Origin: Myxococcales bacterium
GTDB lineage: Bacteria; Myxococcota_A; Polyangia; Polyangiales; Polyangiaceae
Assembly (NCBI GenBank): GCA_016720545.1
Contig: JADKKK010000002.1
Coordinates: forward strand, 620,001-684,000
Length of the DNA: 64,000 nucleotides
Direction: 5' to 3'
This document shows, one piece after another, positions 16,868-24,592 of this stretch; the stretch's first letter is position 1; the number at the start of each line of letters is the position of its first letter. A model generated the notes under the pieces. It searched no databases. It was not told where the DNA came from and worked only from the letters and a program-made list of their open reading frames with translations. The translations under genes were made by a program, and so were the position numbers.

Positions 16868-17941
16868 TCAGACAAAAGCGTCGCGCTGAGACAAGAGGTG
16901 CGCGGGCACCTCGGCGTATACGTCCTCGAAGAGGCTCGCGCGGCCGGGCGAGGCGCTCGCCTTCGCCTCCGCGACGGCGAGCCGGAACGCCTCCTCGAGC
17001 TCCGCCTCGAGCGGCGCGCGGAGCGCAGCGACGTCGACGCCGCTGCGCTCGAGGTAGCGCTCGAGCAGGAGCACCGGACAGTCGTCAGCCGGCAGCGCGA
17101 TGCTGCCGTCCTCAGAGGGCTTCGCGCGCGCGCTCACGATCTCGACGAGGCTCGGGCCGCCCCCGTCGCGGGCACGCGCCAGCGCACGCGTGATGGCCGC
17201 GTGGACCGCCAAGGCGTCACGACCGTCGACGCGGGAGGCCGGCACACCGTAGGCCTGGCCCTTCTCTGCGACTGTCTCGCAGCCGGTGTGGGACGAGAGC
17301 GTCGCGCTGTCCACCACGCACGCGAAGACGACGTTCGCCCGCCCAACGCCCGCGAAATTCAGGGCGTTGTGGAAGCCGCCGCTCGCGAACGCCGCTCCGC
17401 ACACCACCGCCAGGCAGGCGCGCCGGTCGCCGCGCATGCGGGCCGCCCAGCCCCACCCGGACGCGTGAACGAGCGAGGCGCCGGGGACGCCGCCGACCGA
17501 CACCACGCCGTTCTCTCGCGAGGATACGTGGTGCGGCAGGCCCCGGCCCCGCGTCGCCGAGCGTGCGGTGCCGAACACCTGATGGACGAGCTCGGCGAGG
17601 GTCACCGCGCGCGCGAGCGATCCGAGCGCCGACCGAGGACCCGGAAAATACGCGTCGCCGAGGTCGAGCGCGAACGGTGGCGCGCACGTGGCGCCCTCCT
17701 CGCCCACCGAGCTCGCGTAGAAAGGAATGTCGCCCGCACGCTGCAGCGCGATGAAGCGCAGATCGAGCTGGCGCGCCCGCACCATGTGCCGGAAGAGCCC
17801 GACCGCAGCTCCCTCGTCGATCGGGACGTCGACGAGCGCCTCGCCCTCGGGGGAGAGGACCCGCTCGATGGGCGCGCCGGGCGCGACGCCGCTGGCGGTT
17901 GTCTCGCTGGTGGCCGGAGTGCCGTCCTGCATGGCGCGCAT
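16868..17941 (-). CDS. 2-oxoacid dehydrogenase E1 alpha-like subunit with lost cofactor motif, 357 aa
   Basis: The sequence aligns along its length with branched-chain E1alpha proteins: GLFRHMVRARQLDLRF, YASSVGEEGA, FHNALNFAGV and SRVDGRDALAVHAAI are recognisable. The thiamine-diphosphate/Mg2+ motif GDGA...NN is absent. The matching positions read VCGAAFASGG (about 180-189) and VD at 210-211. The Tyr-Arg pair usually before the SILMAR-like segment is replaced (FPGPRSALGS), and the phosphate-loop HSTSDD is missing (ARAKPSEDGS). The reading frame is clean, so this is not a frameshift. It may be a structural or regulatory pseudo-subunit, or the complex may use another E1alpha encoded elsewhere. 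It remains in one operon with E1beta. Confidence 0.85.
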   Translation of the reverse strand: MRAMQDGTPATSETTASGVAPGAPIERVLSPEGEALVDVPIDEGAAVGLFRHMVRARQLDLRFIALQRAGDIPFYASSVGEEGATCAPPFALDLGDAYFPGPRSALGSLARAVTLAELVHQVFGTARSATRGRGLPHHVSSRENGVVSVGGVPGASLVHASGWGWAARMRGDRRACLAVVCGAAFASGGFHNALNFAGVGRANVVFACVVDSATLSSHTGCETVAEKGQAYGVPASRVDGRDALAVHAAITRALARARDGGGPSLVEIVSARAKPSEDGSIALPADDCPVLLLERYLERSGVDVAALRAPLEAELEEAFRLAVAEAKASASPGRASLFEDVYAEVPAHLLSQRDAFV

Positions 17942-17992
17942 CCTACAGCAAGCGGCCCGCAGACGGCCTCAAAATGCGGCGACCAAGCGTCG

Positions 17993-18880
17993 TCAAAGCG
18001 CGTGGACCGCGACGCGCTCGCGCTCCACCGCGGCCTCCGCGGCCTCGAGGCTCACGGTGGACGGGTGCGGGTCGCGCAGGAGCCGGGAGCTCGTGAGACC
18101 GACGGCCCAGAGCAGCGGCGACGGGGGTCGAAGGTGGAGATCGTCCTCGTGGAGGAAGAGCCTCCCGAGGTGCTCGGCGTACGCCCGGGCGAGCGTGGGG
18201 AACGGGATGTGGTCGAACGCGAGGGCGCGGCGGCGGCTCGCGTAGGCGGAGGCGAGCAGGGCGCCGAACAGCGTGTCGTACAGCGCCTGCTGGCGCCACG
18301 GGTGCGAGGCGAAGCCGAGGCGCGTGCACTCGCGCAGGAAGTGGACGTTCAGCGGCACGTGGAACGACTCATCCCGCGTGAGAATCGAGAGCATGTGACG
18401 CACCCCCGCCAACGTGGGGTGCGCGCGAACGTGGCGCAGCGCGAGGCGGTAGGTGGTCGAGCCGATGGTCTCGAACATGAGGTTCGTGAGGACGATCGTG
18501 TCGACCCGCTCCGCGCGAGCGTAGAGGCGATAGAAGGTGCGGGTCGTGGGACCCATCGGTCGAACCTCGCCGCCTATCGACTCGAGAAACGCGGTGAGCA
18601 GCTCGCGGTGCCAGCCCTCTTCGTCGCCGTAAAGGCGGAGGCATTCGCCCAGCTCCGGGTCGCGCTCCGAGAGCTGGTCGGCGAGGGCGTGGGCCTGCGT
18701 GAGCCCCGACTCCTCCGCGCGGAACGCGGCGTTGAAGAACGCGACGCACGCCTCTCGCTCGCGCTCGGACTCCCACTCGACGGGCACGCTGAGGTCGACG
18801 TGCTCCTCGCGCATGCGCGCCGCGCGACGGCGGAGCATCGCGAGCCACCACGACGTTGGCCGGGACGAAGGCTTCTCCAC
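17993..18880 (-). CDS. ferritin-like diiron protein, 295 aa
   Basis: All-helical protein with a diiron ligand pattern: E56/E57, E88xxH91 (DEEGWH), E137 (MFETIG) and E171xxH174 (DESFHVPL). Such ferritin-like proteins act as oxygenases or oxidases on lipids, amines or polyketides, so an oxidative role is likely but the substrate is unknown. Start is a GTG at 18880 preceded by TAGGCGG. It overlaps no neighbour: nine bases separate it from the methyltransferase and about 50 from E1alpha. Placement in a run with a glycosyltransferase and methyltransferase suggests tailoring of a lipid or small molecule (inference). Confidence 0.75.
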   Translation of the reverse strand: MEKPSSRPTSWWLAMLRRRAARMREEHVDLSVPVEWESEREREACVAFFNAAFRAEESGLTQAHALADQLSERDPELGECLRLYGDEEGWHRELLTAFLESIGGEVRPMGPTTRTFYRLYARAERVDTIVLTNLMFETIGSTTYRLALRHVRAHPTLAGVRHMLSILTRDESFHVPLNVHFLRECTRLGFASHPWRQQALYDTLFGALLASAYASRRRALAFDHIPFPTLARAYAEHLGRLFLHEDDLHLRPPSPLLWAVGLTSSRLLRDPHPSTVSLEAAEAAVERERVAVHAL

Positions 18881-18889
18881 GCCGCCTAC

Positions 18890-19702
18890 TTACCCGGAGC
18901 GGAGCCGGGCGCAAGGGGAGCGCTCCTCCGGCGCGACCTCCGCGAGCCCGCGGACGGCCACGAGCAGCACGTTCGAGAACGGCGTCCCCGCCCAGCACGG
19001 CTCCACCCGACACTCGAGGCCGGCCGACGTGAGGATCGGCACGATCTCGCGCTCAACGTCGCGGAAGATCACCCGCTCCCCCCGGTTTACGCGCAGGGCG
19101 GTGCCCACGCCCTCGAACCCGCGCGTGATGAGCGACCGGAGCCCTCGACCGAGGTCGGCCTCGCGGAGAAGGAGCCTGCCCCCCGGCGCCACGCGCGCGG
19201 CCACCTCGCGCAGCAGCGCGTCCTGCTCGGCGATCGAAAAATAGTGAAGTATATCAATCAGAAGCAGCGTGTCCGCGGGATCCGCCGTGGCGCTCCTCAC
19301 GTCGCCGGTCGCGAACTCGGCGGTCAACCCCTCCGCGGCCCGCGTGGCCAGCGCGACCTTCACCGGATCCCAGTCGACCCCGCGCACGCGGTCGGCCACC
19401 CCAAGCTCGAGGAGCAGGACCCCGAGCTGCCCGCGGCCGCAGCCCAGATCGAGGACGGTCCCGAGGCGCCCCAGCGCGGCGACCACGCTCGTCACGGGAT
19501 CGCCGGAGAGCTTTCCCCGCGCGAAGTAGTACTGTCCGCGGCCGTCGGCGGCGCGCGCGTAGCGCTGCGCTGTGCGATCGATCGCGAGCCGGAGCGCGCT
19601 CTGGGGGAAGCGCCCGGCGCGGCGACGCGCGACGAGGAACAGCACCGCGGCGAGGGCGAGGGCGACGACGCACGCATGAAGGAGGGACATCCCGGTGGGC
19701 AT
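18890..19702 (-). CDS. membrane-anchored SAM-dependent methyltransferase, 270 aa
   Basis: Class I methyltransferase with an N-terminal membrane helix (LLHACVVALALAAVLFLVA) and a cytosolic Rossmann domain. Motif I is VLDLGCGRGQLG, an acidic residue follows in RVRGVDWD, and motif IV is LLIDILHYF. The C-terminal part is typical of small-molecule or lipid methyltransferases. The codons for motif IV are an AT-rich rare-codon island (19232-19267), unusual for this genome. Only 24 bases separate it from the upstream glycosyltransferase gene. The start at 19702 is chosen; an internal ATG at 19690 is possible. Substrate unknown. Confidence 0.8.
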   Translation of the reverse strand: MPTGMSLLHACVVALALAAVLFLVARRRAGRFPQSALRLAIDRTAQRYARAADGRGQYYFARGKLSGDPVTSVVAALGRLGTVLDLGCGRGQLGVLLLELGVADRVRGVDWDPVKVALATRAAEGLTAEFATGDVRSATADPADTLLLIDILHYFSIAEQDALLREVAARVAPGGRLLLREADLGRGLRSLITRGFEGVGTALRVNRGERVIFRDVEREIVPILTSAGLECRVEPCWAGTPFSNVLLVAVRGLAEVAPEERSPCARLRSG

Positions 19703-19726
19703 GACCGCGAGGGCCTCGCGCCGAGC

Positions 19727-20932
19727 TCAGCCTCGAGCGGCGAGCTTCCGCTCGCGAACGCGGAGCACGTGGTCGCCCAGCTCACCCACCTTGACCTCCC
19801 AGGTCTCCTTCTTCATCTCCTCCGAGCGCGCGCGGCGGCGCTCCGGGGAGTCCTCCCGGAGCACCCGCTCGCAGTGCGCGAAGAGCTCCTCGTGGGTGCG
19901 CCCCACGAGGACGGCGCCGCTCATCGCCCCCTGTTTCGCGCGCGGATCGTCGGCATACAGCGTGACCTCGGGGATGTCGGTCGACACGACCGCGAGGCCC
20001 GCCGACAGGTACTCGCGGAGCTTGATCGGGTTCACGTTGCGCGTGAGCTCGTTCGACACGAACGGGATGAGGGAGACGTCGAACCCTTTGCAGTACGAGG
20101 GGAGCTCCTCGTAGGCCTTGCGGCCGAGCAGGTGGATGTTGGGGTATTTCTGCAGCCTCGACAGGTCCACGAGCGACTTCCCAACCACCACGATCGACCA
20201 GTCTTTTCGCTTCTCGGCGAGGTACGCGAAGAACTCGATGTCGACCCAATCCTGGACGAGCCCGATGAAGCCGAGGATGGGCCGCGGCAGGCGGCGGAGC
20301 TCCTCGGCGATCTCGGTCTTCTCGTCGAGCGCCTTCGCGAAGTGAGCCTGATCGACGCCGTGCGAGGCGAGGAAGGTGTTCGGGTTGTACGCCCCCTTGC
20401 GCTCGAGGAGGGTGCGCGCCGTGCAGAAGACGAGGTCCGCGCGCTGGCAGAGCGACCGCTCCATGGCCACGATCTTGTCCTTGTCGACGTAGCTGAAGTG
20501 CGACCACTCGTCGGTGCAGTAGTAGACGGAGAGGGACTCGCCGAGCTTGCCGACGTATTTCTCGGCCGTCGGCAGGAAGGTCCAGAGTTGGAACTCGCGC
20601 ATGCCGCGCTGGCCACGCAGAAAGCGCAGGCTCTCGCGCACGACGTGCTCGTTCACGCGCTGCGCCACGGCGCTATGGGGGAACGGCAGCACGATCGGCG
20701 TATACACGTCGAGCCCGCCCGCGATGTGGGTAGGCCCCTTCGCGAAGCTGCGGAGCTTCGACACGATCTTCCCCATGTCGCGGCCGCTCGTGAGGCTTGG
20801 GGTCCGCGTGGCGATGGAGTTCAGCCAGAGGACCTTGTTGTCCCGCCCGAGCAGCTTCATCACGTGGTTGTTGCTGGTCGGATCTTCGGTCCAGTCTTTG
20901 GCAAAACAGACGATGTTCTCACCACGCATCAT
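19727..20932 (-). CDS. glycosyltransferase, GT-B fold, TuaH-like, 401 aa
   Basis: Likely sugar transfer from a nucleotide-sugar to a glycan or lipid at the cytoplasmic face. The N-terminus (GENIVCFAKDWTEDPTSN) and NHVMKLL resemble TuaH/WsaF-like glycosyltransferases. The C-terminal donor domain has ILGFIGLVQDWVD, IVVVGKSL and the conserved region NPIKLREYLSAGLAVVSTDI. Start is ATGATG at 20932; the upstream in-frame extension has no clear start. It heads a run of minus-strand genes with the methyltransferase and ferritin-like gene. A role in capsule or exopolysaccharide is inferred. Confidence 0.82.
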   Translation of the reverse strand: MMRGENIVCFAKDWTEDPTSNNHVMKLLGRDNKVLWLNSIATRTPSLTSGRDMGKIVSKLRSFAKGPTHIAGGLDVYTPIVLPFPHSAVAQRVNEHVVRESLRFLRGQRGMREFQLWTFLPTAEKYVGKLGESLSVYYCTDEWSHFSYVDKDKIVAMERSLCQRADLVFCTARTLLERKGAYNPNTFLASHGVDQAHFAKALDEKTEIAEELRRLPRPILGFIGLVQDWVDIEFFAYLAEKRKDWSIVVVGKSLVDLSRLQKYPNIHLLGRKAYEELPSYCKGFDVSLIPFVSNELTRNVNPIKLREYLSAGLAVVSTDIPEVTLYADDPRAKQGAMSGAVLVGRTHEELFAHCERVLREDSPERRRARSEEMKKETWEVKVGELGDHVLRVRERKLAARG

Positions 20933-21088
20933 GCGCGGACTATCGCCGATCGAGGCGGCGAGCGCGACGGAAATGCCATCAAACGCCTCCCGCGCCGCCG
21001 TGACGTTTGTCGCCAAGGGGTAGGCGCCGACGCGTGAGCCCTTGCGCCGGCGCGCGCATCTCCGGTATCCATCCCGGAAGGAGTGATC

Positions 21089-21670
21089 TTGCCCAACGCC
21101 CGCGCCCACGCCCCGCTTGCTCACTTCGGCGCCGCCGTCGCCGTCACCGTCGCGAGCGCCTGCCTCGCGGGGTGCGCCACCACCGGGCCCGGAGAGGCCT
21201 CGGCTGCGCCGGCGCCGACCCCGCCGGCGCAGGTGCAGAGCTTCACCGTCTCCCCCGAGTCGCTCCGTGTGGACCGCATCGGCATGCGCGGGCTGAAGCC
21301 CGACGGCTCGCTCGATCTCGTGTTCACCCTGCGTGTCGTGGGCCCCGCGAGGGCCATCTACGTCACGTCGGCGAGCGAGCGATGCGACGCCGGGGGCGCG
21401 TTCCGCGCGAGCACCGCCGCGAGCGACGAGGCAGCTCCTCAAGAGCTCGGCGGACCTCTGGAGCTCGGTCGCATGAGCGGGGTGATCGCCGTCGAGAAGA
21501 ACGGCGCGCTGCTGAACGCGGCGAACGGCAGCGTCGCGCTCCCCGCAGGCGTCCACGACCTCAAGCTCTTCGTGCCCAACCTGGGCGTGCTCCGCGACGG
21601 GATGACCCTCTGCGCCTTCGCGATCAGCGCCGACGGCTCCGTCGCGAAGAGCAAGCCGCTGAAGTACTAG
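21089..21670 (+). CDS. lipoprotein of unknown function, 193 aa
   Basis: Secreted lipoprotein: a signal peptide ends in the lipobox LAGC (SACLAGCATT). The mature part has a Pro/Ala linker and a beta-rich domain beginning SFTVSPESLRVDRIGMRG. Start choice: GGAAGGAG is followed by TTG at 21089 with ideal spacing, while the in-frame GTG at 21083 sits right on the Shine-Dalgarno, so TTG is preferred. The next gene begins three bases after the stop, so they are co-transcribed. I do not recognise a family. Confidence 0.7.
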   Translation: MPNARAHAPLAHFGAAVAVTVASACLAGCATTGPGEASAAPAPTPPAQVQSFTVSPESLRVDRIGMRGLKPDGSLDLVFTLRVVGPARAIYVTSASERCDAGGAFRASTAASDEAAPQELGGPLELGRMSGVIAVEKNGALLNAANGSVALPAGVHDLKLFVPNLGVLRDGMTLCAFAISADGSVAKSKPLKY

Positions 21671-21673
21671 CCC

Positions 21674-22126
21674 GTGCACCACGCGCTGCTGCTGCGACCG
21701 GGCGCCTGCGACTCGGGCTCCCCTCACCTCTCCCTCGCAGGCCGGGCGGCCGTGCGTGAGGTGCTGCGCCGAGTGGGCCTCGAGGGCCCCCTCGTCGAGC
21801 CCACCGCCATCGTCTCGGCGCCGTCGCCCGCGTGCGTCCAGACCGCGGAGCTCGCCGCGAGCGCGCTCGACTATCTCGGGGCGGTCGCGGTCCTCCCCGG
21901 GCTCGTCGCGCCGTCGCCCGCCGAGGTCGTCCTGCGCGGCCTCGTCGGTCACGACGTGCTCATCGTGGTCGCAGACGAGCCGTTCCTCTCCTCGCTCGGC
22001 GCCGCCATCGCTGGGCGTCCTTCGTTTCCCACGCACACGCCGGGCCAAGCGTCGCTGTTCGACGGACGCAGCCCGGTAGGGTACTGGCGCGCTGGCGCCT
22101 CCATGCAGCAGCTGCTCCTCGCGTAG
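21674..22126 (+). CDS. SixA-like histidine phosphatase fold, catalytic residues missing, 150 aa
   Basis: The order of segments matches SixA phosphohistidine phosphatases: a strand LLLRPGACD at the start, TAIVSAPSPACVQTAELA in the middle, and VLIVVADEPFLSSL at the end. In active SixA these are RHG, SPxxRxxQTA and a second His after SxLV/IS. Here RHG is RPG (8-10), the middle Arg is absent, and the second His is Asp/Glu (AD at 100-101). Unless the fold is coincidental, this is a pseudophosphatase. GTG start at 21674, three bases after the lipoprotein stop. A regulatory role for histidine phosphorelays is inference. Confidence 0.6.
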   Translation: MHHALLLRPGACDSGSPHLSLAGRAAVREVLRRVGLEGPLVEPTAIVSAPSPACVQTAELAASALDYLGAVAVLPGLVAPSPAEVVLRGLVGHDVLIVVADEPFLSSLGAAIAGRPSFPTHTPGQASLFDGRSPVGYWRAGASMQQLLLA

Positions 22127-22200
22127 CGCCGGCTCGCTCGCCGACGCGACCGCGCGTTTTTCGATCGAGACTCGGGCGGGCGCGGTCTAGAGTGCCGTCG

Positions 22201-22626
22201 ATGTCCGTACGCGGCTGGAACGACCACTGGCAAGCTTCCTTCGACGCCCTCTCCGCGCTGAAGCGTGACTGGCCCACTCGCGGCTGGACATGGGACTCGC
22301 GTGTAGGGTGCGTCACGTCGTCGTTCACCGTCGAGCAAGAGCTCCGGGCTCGGGCCGCCGTAAACGCCGCGATGCCTGCGCAGTACACGCATGTGAGCCT
22401 CGAACGTGCGCCTGCGGCCCTCCAGCAGGTCGTCGAGATCTCCGGCGGGCTGCGCCCCGGCCAGCTGGCGCTTGCGCTCGGCCCGACCGCGGGCCTGCTC
22501 GTCTTCGGCTTGTGGTGGCCCTGGGGCGACGGCGAGACCATTTCGTTCCGCCTGGGCCTCGCCGACGTGGACCCCGCGAAGGAGCCGAACCTGCGCTTCC
22601 GCGAGCTCTTCCACACGAGCTACTGA
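22201..22626 (+). CDS. conserved-looking hypothetical protein, 141 aa
   Basis: Soluble protein with no signal peptide or membrane span. The start at 22201 is an ATG and the text reads MSVRGWNDHWQASFDALSAL, followed by Trp-rich segments (PTRGWTWDS, FGLWWPWGDG). I recognise no domain. Codon usage matches neighbours, so it is likely real. It lies between the SixA-like gene and the TPR gene on the same strand with short gaps. Confidence 0.6.
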   Translation: MSVRGWNDHWQASFDALSALKRDWPTRGWTWDSRVGCVTSSFTVEQELRARAAVNAAMPAQYTHVSLERAPAALQQVVEISGGLRPGQLALALGPTAGLLVFGLWWPWGDGETISFRLGLADVDPAKEPNLRFRELFHTSY

Positions 22627-22646
22627 CGGCCCCCCGGAGACGCGCG

Positions 22647-22664
22647 GTCACCTGCCGGCGAGGG
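22647..22664. repeat. 18-base sequence shared with 45603-45620 (opposite strand)
   Basis: GTCACCTGCCGGCGAGGG here is the reverse complement of 18 bases at 45603-45620. Both copies are intergenic and lie within 75 bases of a start codon. It could be chance in GC-rich DNA. Confidence 0.35.
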
Positions 22665-22688
22665 TAGCGTTGGCGCTCGCCTCGTGCG

Positions 22689-23324
22689 ATGATGCCCTAC
22701 ATGTGGCGAACGGCGGCAGCCGCAGGGCTGGGGTTGGCGTGCTTCTTTCTGGGTGAGGGTGTGGCGCGCGCGGGCTCCGCCGAGGAGCTGCTCGCGAGCG
22801 CCAAGCGCCTGGAGCAGGCCCACGACGACGAGCTCGCCGCGCGTCGGTACAACGAGGCGCTCTCGCTGGACGGGAGCCTCGCGGAGGCCTGGCTCGCGCT
22901 CGGAGCGCTGCGCACGCGCCAGGGCGATCACCGCGAGGCGGAGCGGGTGTACGCGGTGTGCGTGGCCCGCCTGCCCGGGCTGCTCCCTGCGCGATCGGCG
23001 CACGCGGAGGCGCTCCATGCACTCGGCCGCACGCCCGAGGCGGTGCAGGAGATTGAGCTCTTGGCCCGCGCCGTCCCGCGCGAGCGCCGCCGCATCGCGA
23101 CCTGGTACACCGAGGAGGGCCGCTACCCCGCGGCGCTCGCGACGTGGCGCCTCGTGCTCGCGCGCGCGGTCGTGGACCACGACGACGAGACCGTCGCTGA
23201 GGCCCGCACGATGGTCCGCGCGCTCGTCCTGGTGGCCCGCCCGGTGGACCCGGCGGCGTATCCGACGAACGGGAACCGCGTTCGCCAAATGCTGGGTCGC
23301 ATCGCTCGAAACGGCGGGATCTAG
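22689..23324 (+). CDS. secreted TPR protein, 211 aa
   Basis: A signal peptide (MMPYMWRTAAAAGLGLACFF) is cleaved near ARAGS. About 45-160 consist of TPR-type repeats (AAERYNEALSLDG-type, AEAWLALGALRTRQGD). TPRs mediate protein contacts, so it probably acts as a periplasmic adaptor. The C-terminus ends in a short basic segment. Two adjacent ATGs at 22689 and 22692 both fit. The partner is unknown. Confidence 0.72.
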   Translation: MMPYMWRTAAAAGLGLACFFLGEGVARAGSAEELLASAKRLEQAHDDELAARRYNEALSLDGSLAEAWLALGALRTRQGDHREAERVYAVCVARLPGLLPARSAHAEALHALGRTPEAVQEIELLARAVPRERRRIATWYTEEGRYPAALATWRLVLARAVVDHDDETVAEARTMVRALVLVARPVDPAAYPTNGNRVRQMLGRIARNGGI

Positions 23325-23333
23325 CCGCGCGGG

Positions 23334-23867
23334 CTACTTCGGGTCGGCGTCCGCCGCGCGCGCGGGCTCATGCCACGTGACCGTGACCCGCGCGCCGATG
23401 GGCCCGTGGACCACGAGGCGGAGCACCTCGCCCCGCCGGACGCACACGGGCCCGTCACCGACAAGACCGGATCGCCCGTCGCGGCGGGCCCGCGCGACCT
23501 CTCGCACCAAGATCTCGGTCTGCACTCGCTCGCTCGCGACGAACGCCGCGCGCAGGCATCGATCGCGGGCGGGATCGGCTGGCGCCTCGAACACCTCTTT
23601 GGCGGGCCCCCCGTCCACGACGCGGAGCGGGCGCGCGCGCGTCTCCGCCACGCGCACGAACCCGCGCGCGGCGAGCGGCGCCTCGACCGCCGTGAGATCC
23701 CCCGCGAGCTCGACCCCCTCGGAGGATGGCGCCGCGTCGGCGCCGCGCGGGGCGGACTGCGAGGCCTCCGGCGACCGGGCCGGCGCGCAAGCGAGAGGGG
23801 CGCGCGCCGCCACCACGACGAGGCCGAGCGCGAGCGCGCCCGCGGCCCACGTCCGCGCGCGCCTCAC
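23334..23867 (-). CDS. secreted hypothetical protein, 177 aa
   Basis: N-terminal hydrophobic stretch (ALALGLVVVAARAPLAC) suits a signal peptide, possibly a weak lipobox at C27. The rest is Ala/Pro/Arg-rich with a later beta-type end (VLRLVVHGPIGARVTVTWHE). Its GTG start overlaps the bactofilin stop by four bases (GTGA), so the two are translationally coupled, and it may serve the same cell-envelope process. Function unknown. Confidence 0.62.
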   Translation of the reverse strand: MRRARTWAAGALALGLVVVAARAPLACAPARSPEASQSAPRGADAAPSSEGVELAGDLTAVEAPLAARGFVRVAETRARPLRVVDGGPAKEVFEAPADPARDRCLRAAFVASERVQTEILVREVARARRDGRSGLVGDGPVCVRRGEVLRLVVHGPIGARVTVTWHEPARAADADPK

Positions 23868-24223
23868 GCCGGTGGCTCGTCGTCCGGCACCGCGTCCATT
23901 CGGCAGGCACCTTCGAAAGCCACGCCGCGGTCGATGAACAGCGACGGCGAGTGGATGTTGCCGACGACCCGCGCGGGCGCATGGACCTCGACCGAGCTCC
24001 GCGCGCGGATGTTGCCGTGGACCACCCCGCCACGCACGATCACCACGGCGACGTCGATCTCGGCGAACACCTCCGCGCCCTCCCCGATGATGAGCGTGTC
24101 TTCACTGCGGATCTCGCCTTTGAAGAGGCCGTCGATGCGGACCACGCCGTCGAAGCGGAGCTTCCCCTCGAAGGCGGTCCCTTGACCGAGCAGCGCTGTG
24201 ATCTCGTTCGACGCGGGCGTCAT
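23864..24223 (-). CDS. bactofilin family protein, 119 aa
   Basis: Polymer-forming cytoskeletal bactofilin. The right-handed beta-helix repeats are visible: GTAFEGKLRFDGVVRIDG, FKGEIRSEDTLIIGEGAEV, VVVHGNIRARSSVEVHAPA and VVGNIHSPSLFIDRG. These proteins form filaments that set cell shape or localise proteins such as parA-type partners in myxobacteria. AAGGA lies seven bases upstream of the ATG at 24223, which sets the start against a longer upstream frame. Usual length for the family. Confidence 0.85.
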   Translation of the reverse strand: MTPASNEITALLGQGTAFEGKLRFDGVVRIDGLFKGEIRSEDTLIIGEGAEVFAEIDVAVVIVRGGVVHGNIRARSSVEVHAPARVVGNIHSPSLFIDRGVAFEGACRMDAVPDDEPPA

Positions 24224-24308
24224 CGAGGGGTCCTTAGCGTAGTTCGCTCCGGCCCGCGACGGCGTTCGCGACGAGACAGCGCGCCCCCGAGCGGCTACGC
24301 TACACGCC

Positions 24309-24506
24309 ATGCGCATCAGCGTGAACGGCGCGCCCCTCGAGGTCCCGGAGGGGCTCACGGTGCGGGCCCTCGTGGAGCACCTCGGGCTAGCCGGACCGGT
24401 CGCCGTCGAGCAGAACCGCGAGATCGTCCCGCGCGCCGAGCACGCGGCGCGGCCCGTCGGCGAGGGCGACAGCTTCGAGCTCGTCCATTTCGTGGGCGGG
24501 GGCTAG
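24309..24506 (+). CDS. thiS: ThiS sulfur carrier protein, 65 aa
   Basis: Ubiquitin-fold sulfur carrier of thiazole (thiamin) biosynthesis. The C-terminus ends in VGGG, where the terminal Gly-Gly is thiocarboxylated. The fold signature VNGAPLEVPEGLTVRALVEH is visible. Length is normal. It stands alone: no thiG, thiF or thiE is adjacent. The neighbours are a divergent bactofilin gene and a low-complexity gene. Confidence 0.85.
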   Translation: MRISVNGAPLEVPEGLTVRALVEHLGLAGPVAVEQNREIVPRAEHAARPVGEGDSFELVHFVGGG

Positions 24507-24592
24507 CCCCGATCGGTCCCCTTCTTGGCGATTTCGGCACGACGTGCTTGCCAAGCGGCGTGCCCTTCCCCGATGCTTGGCTCCGAGGCTCC

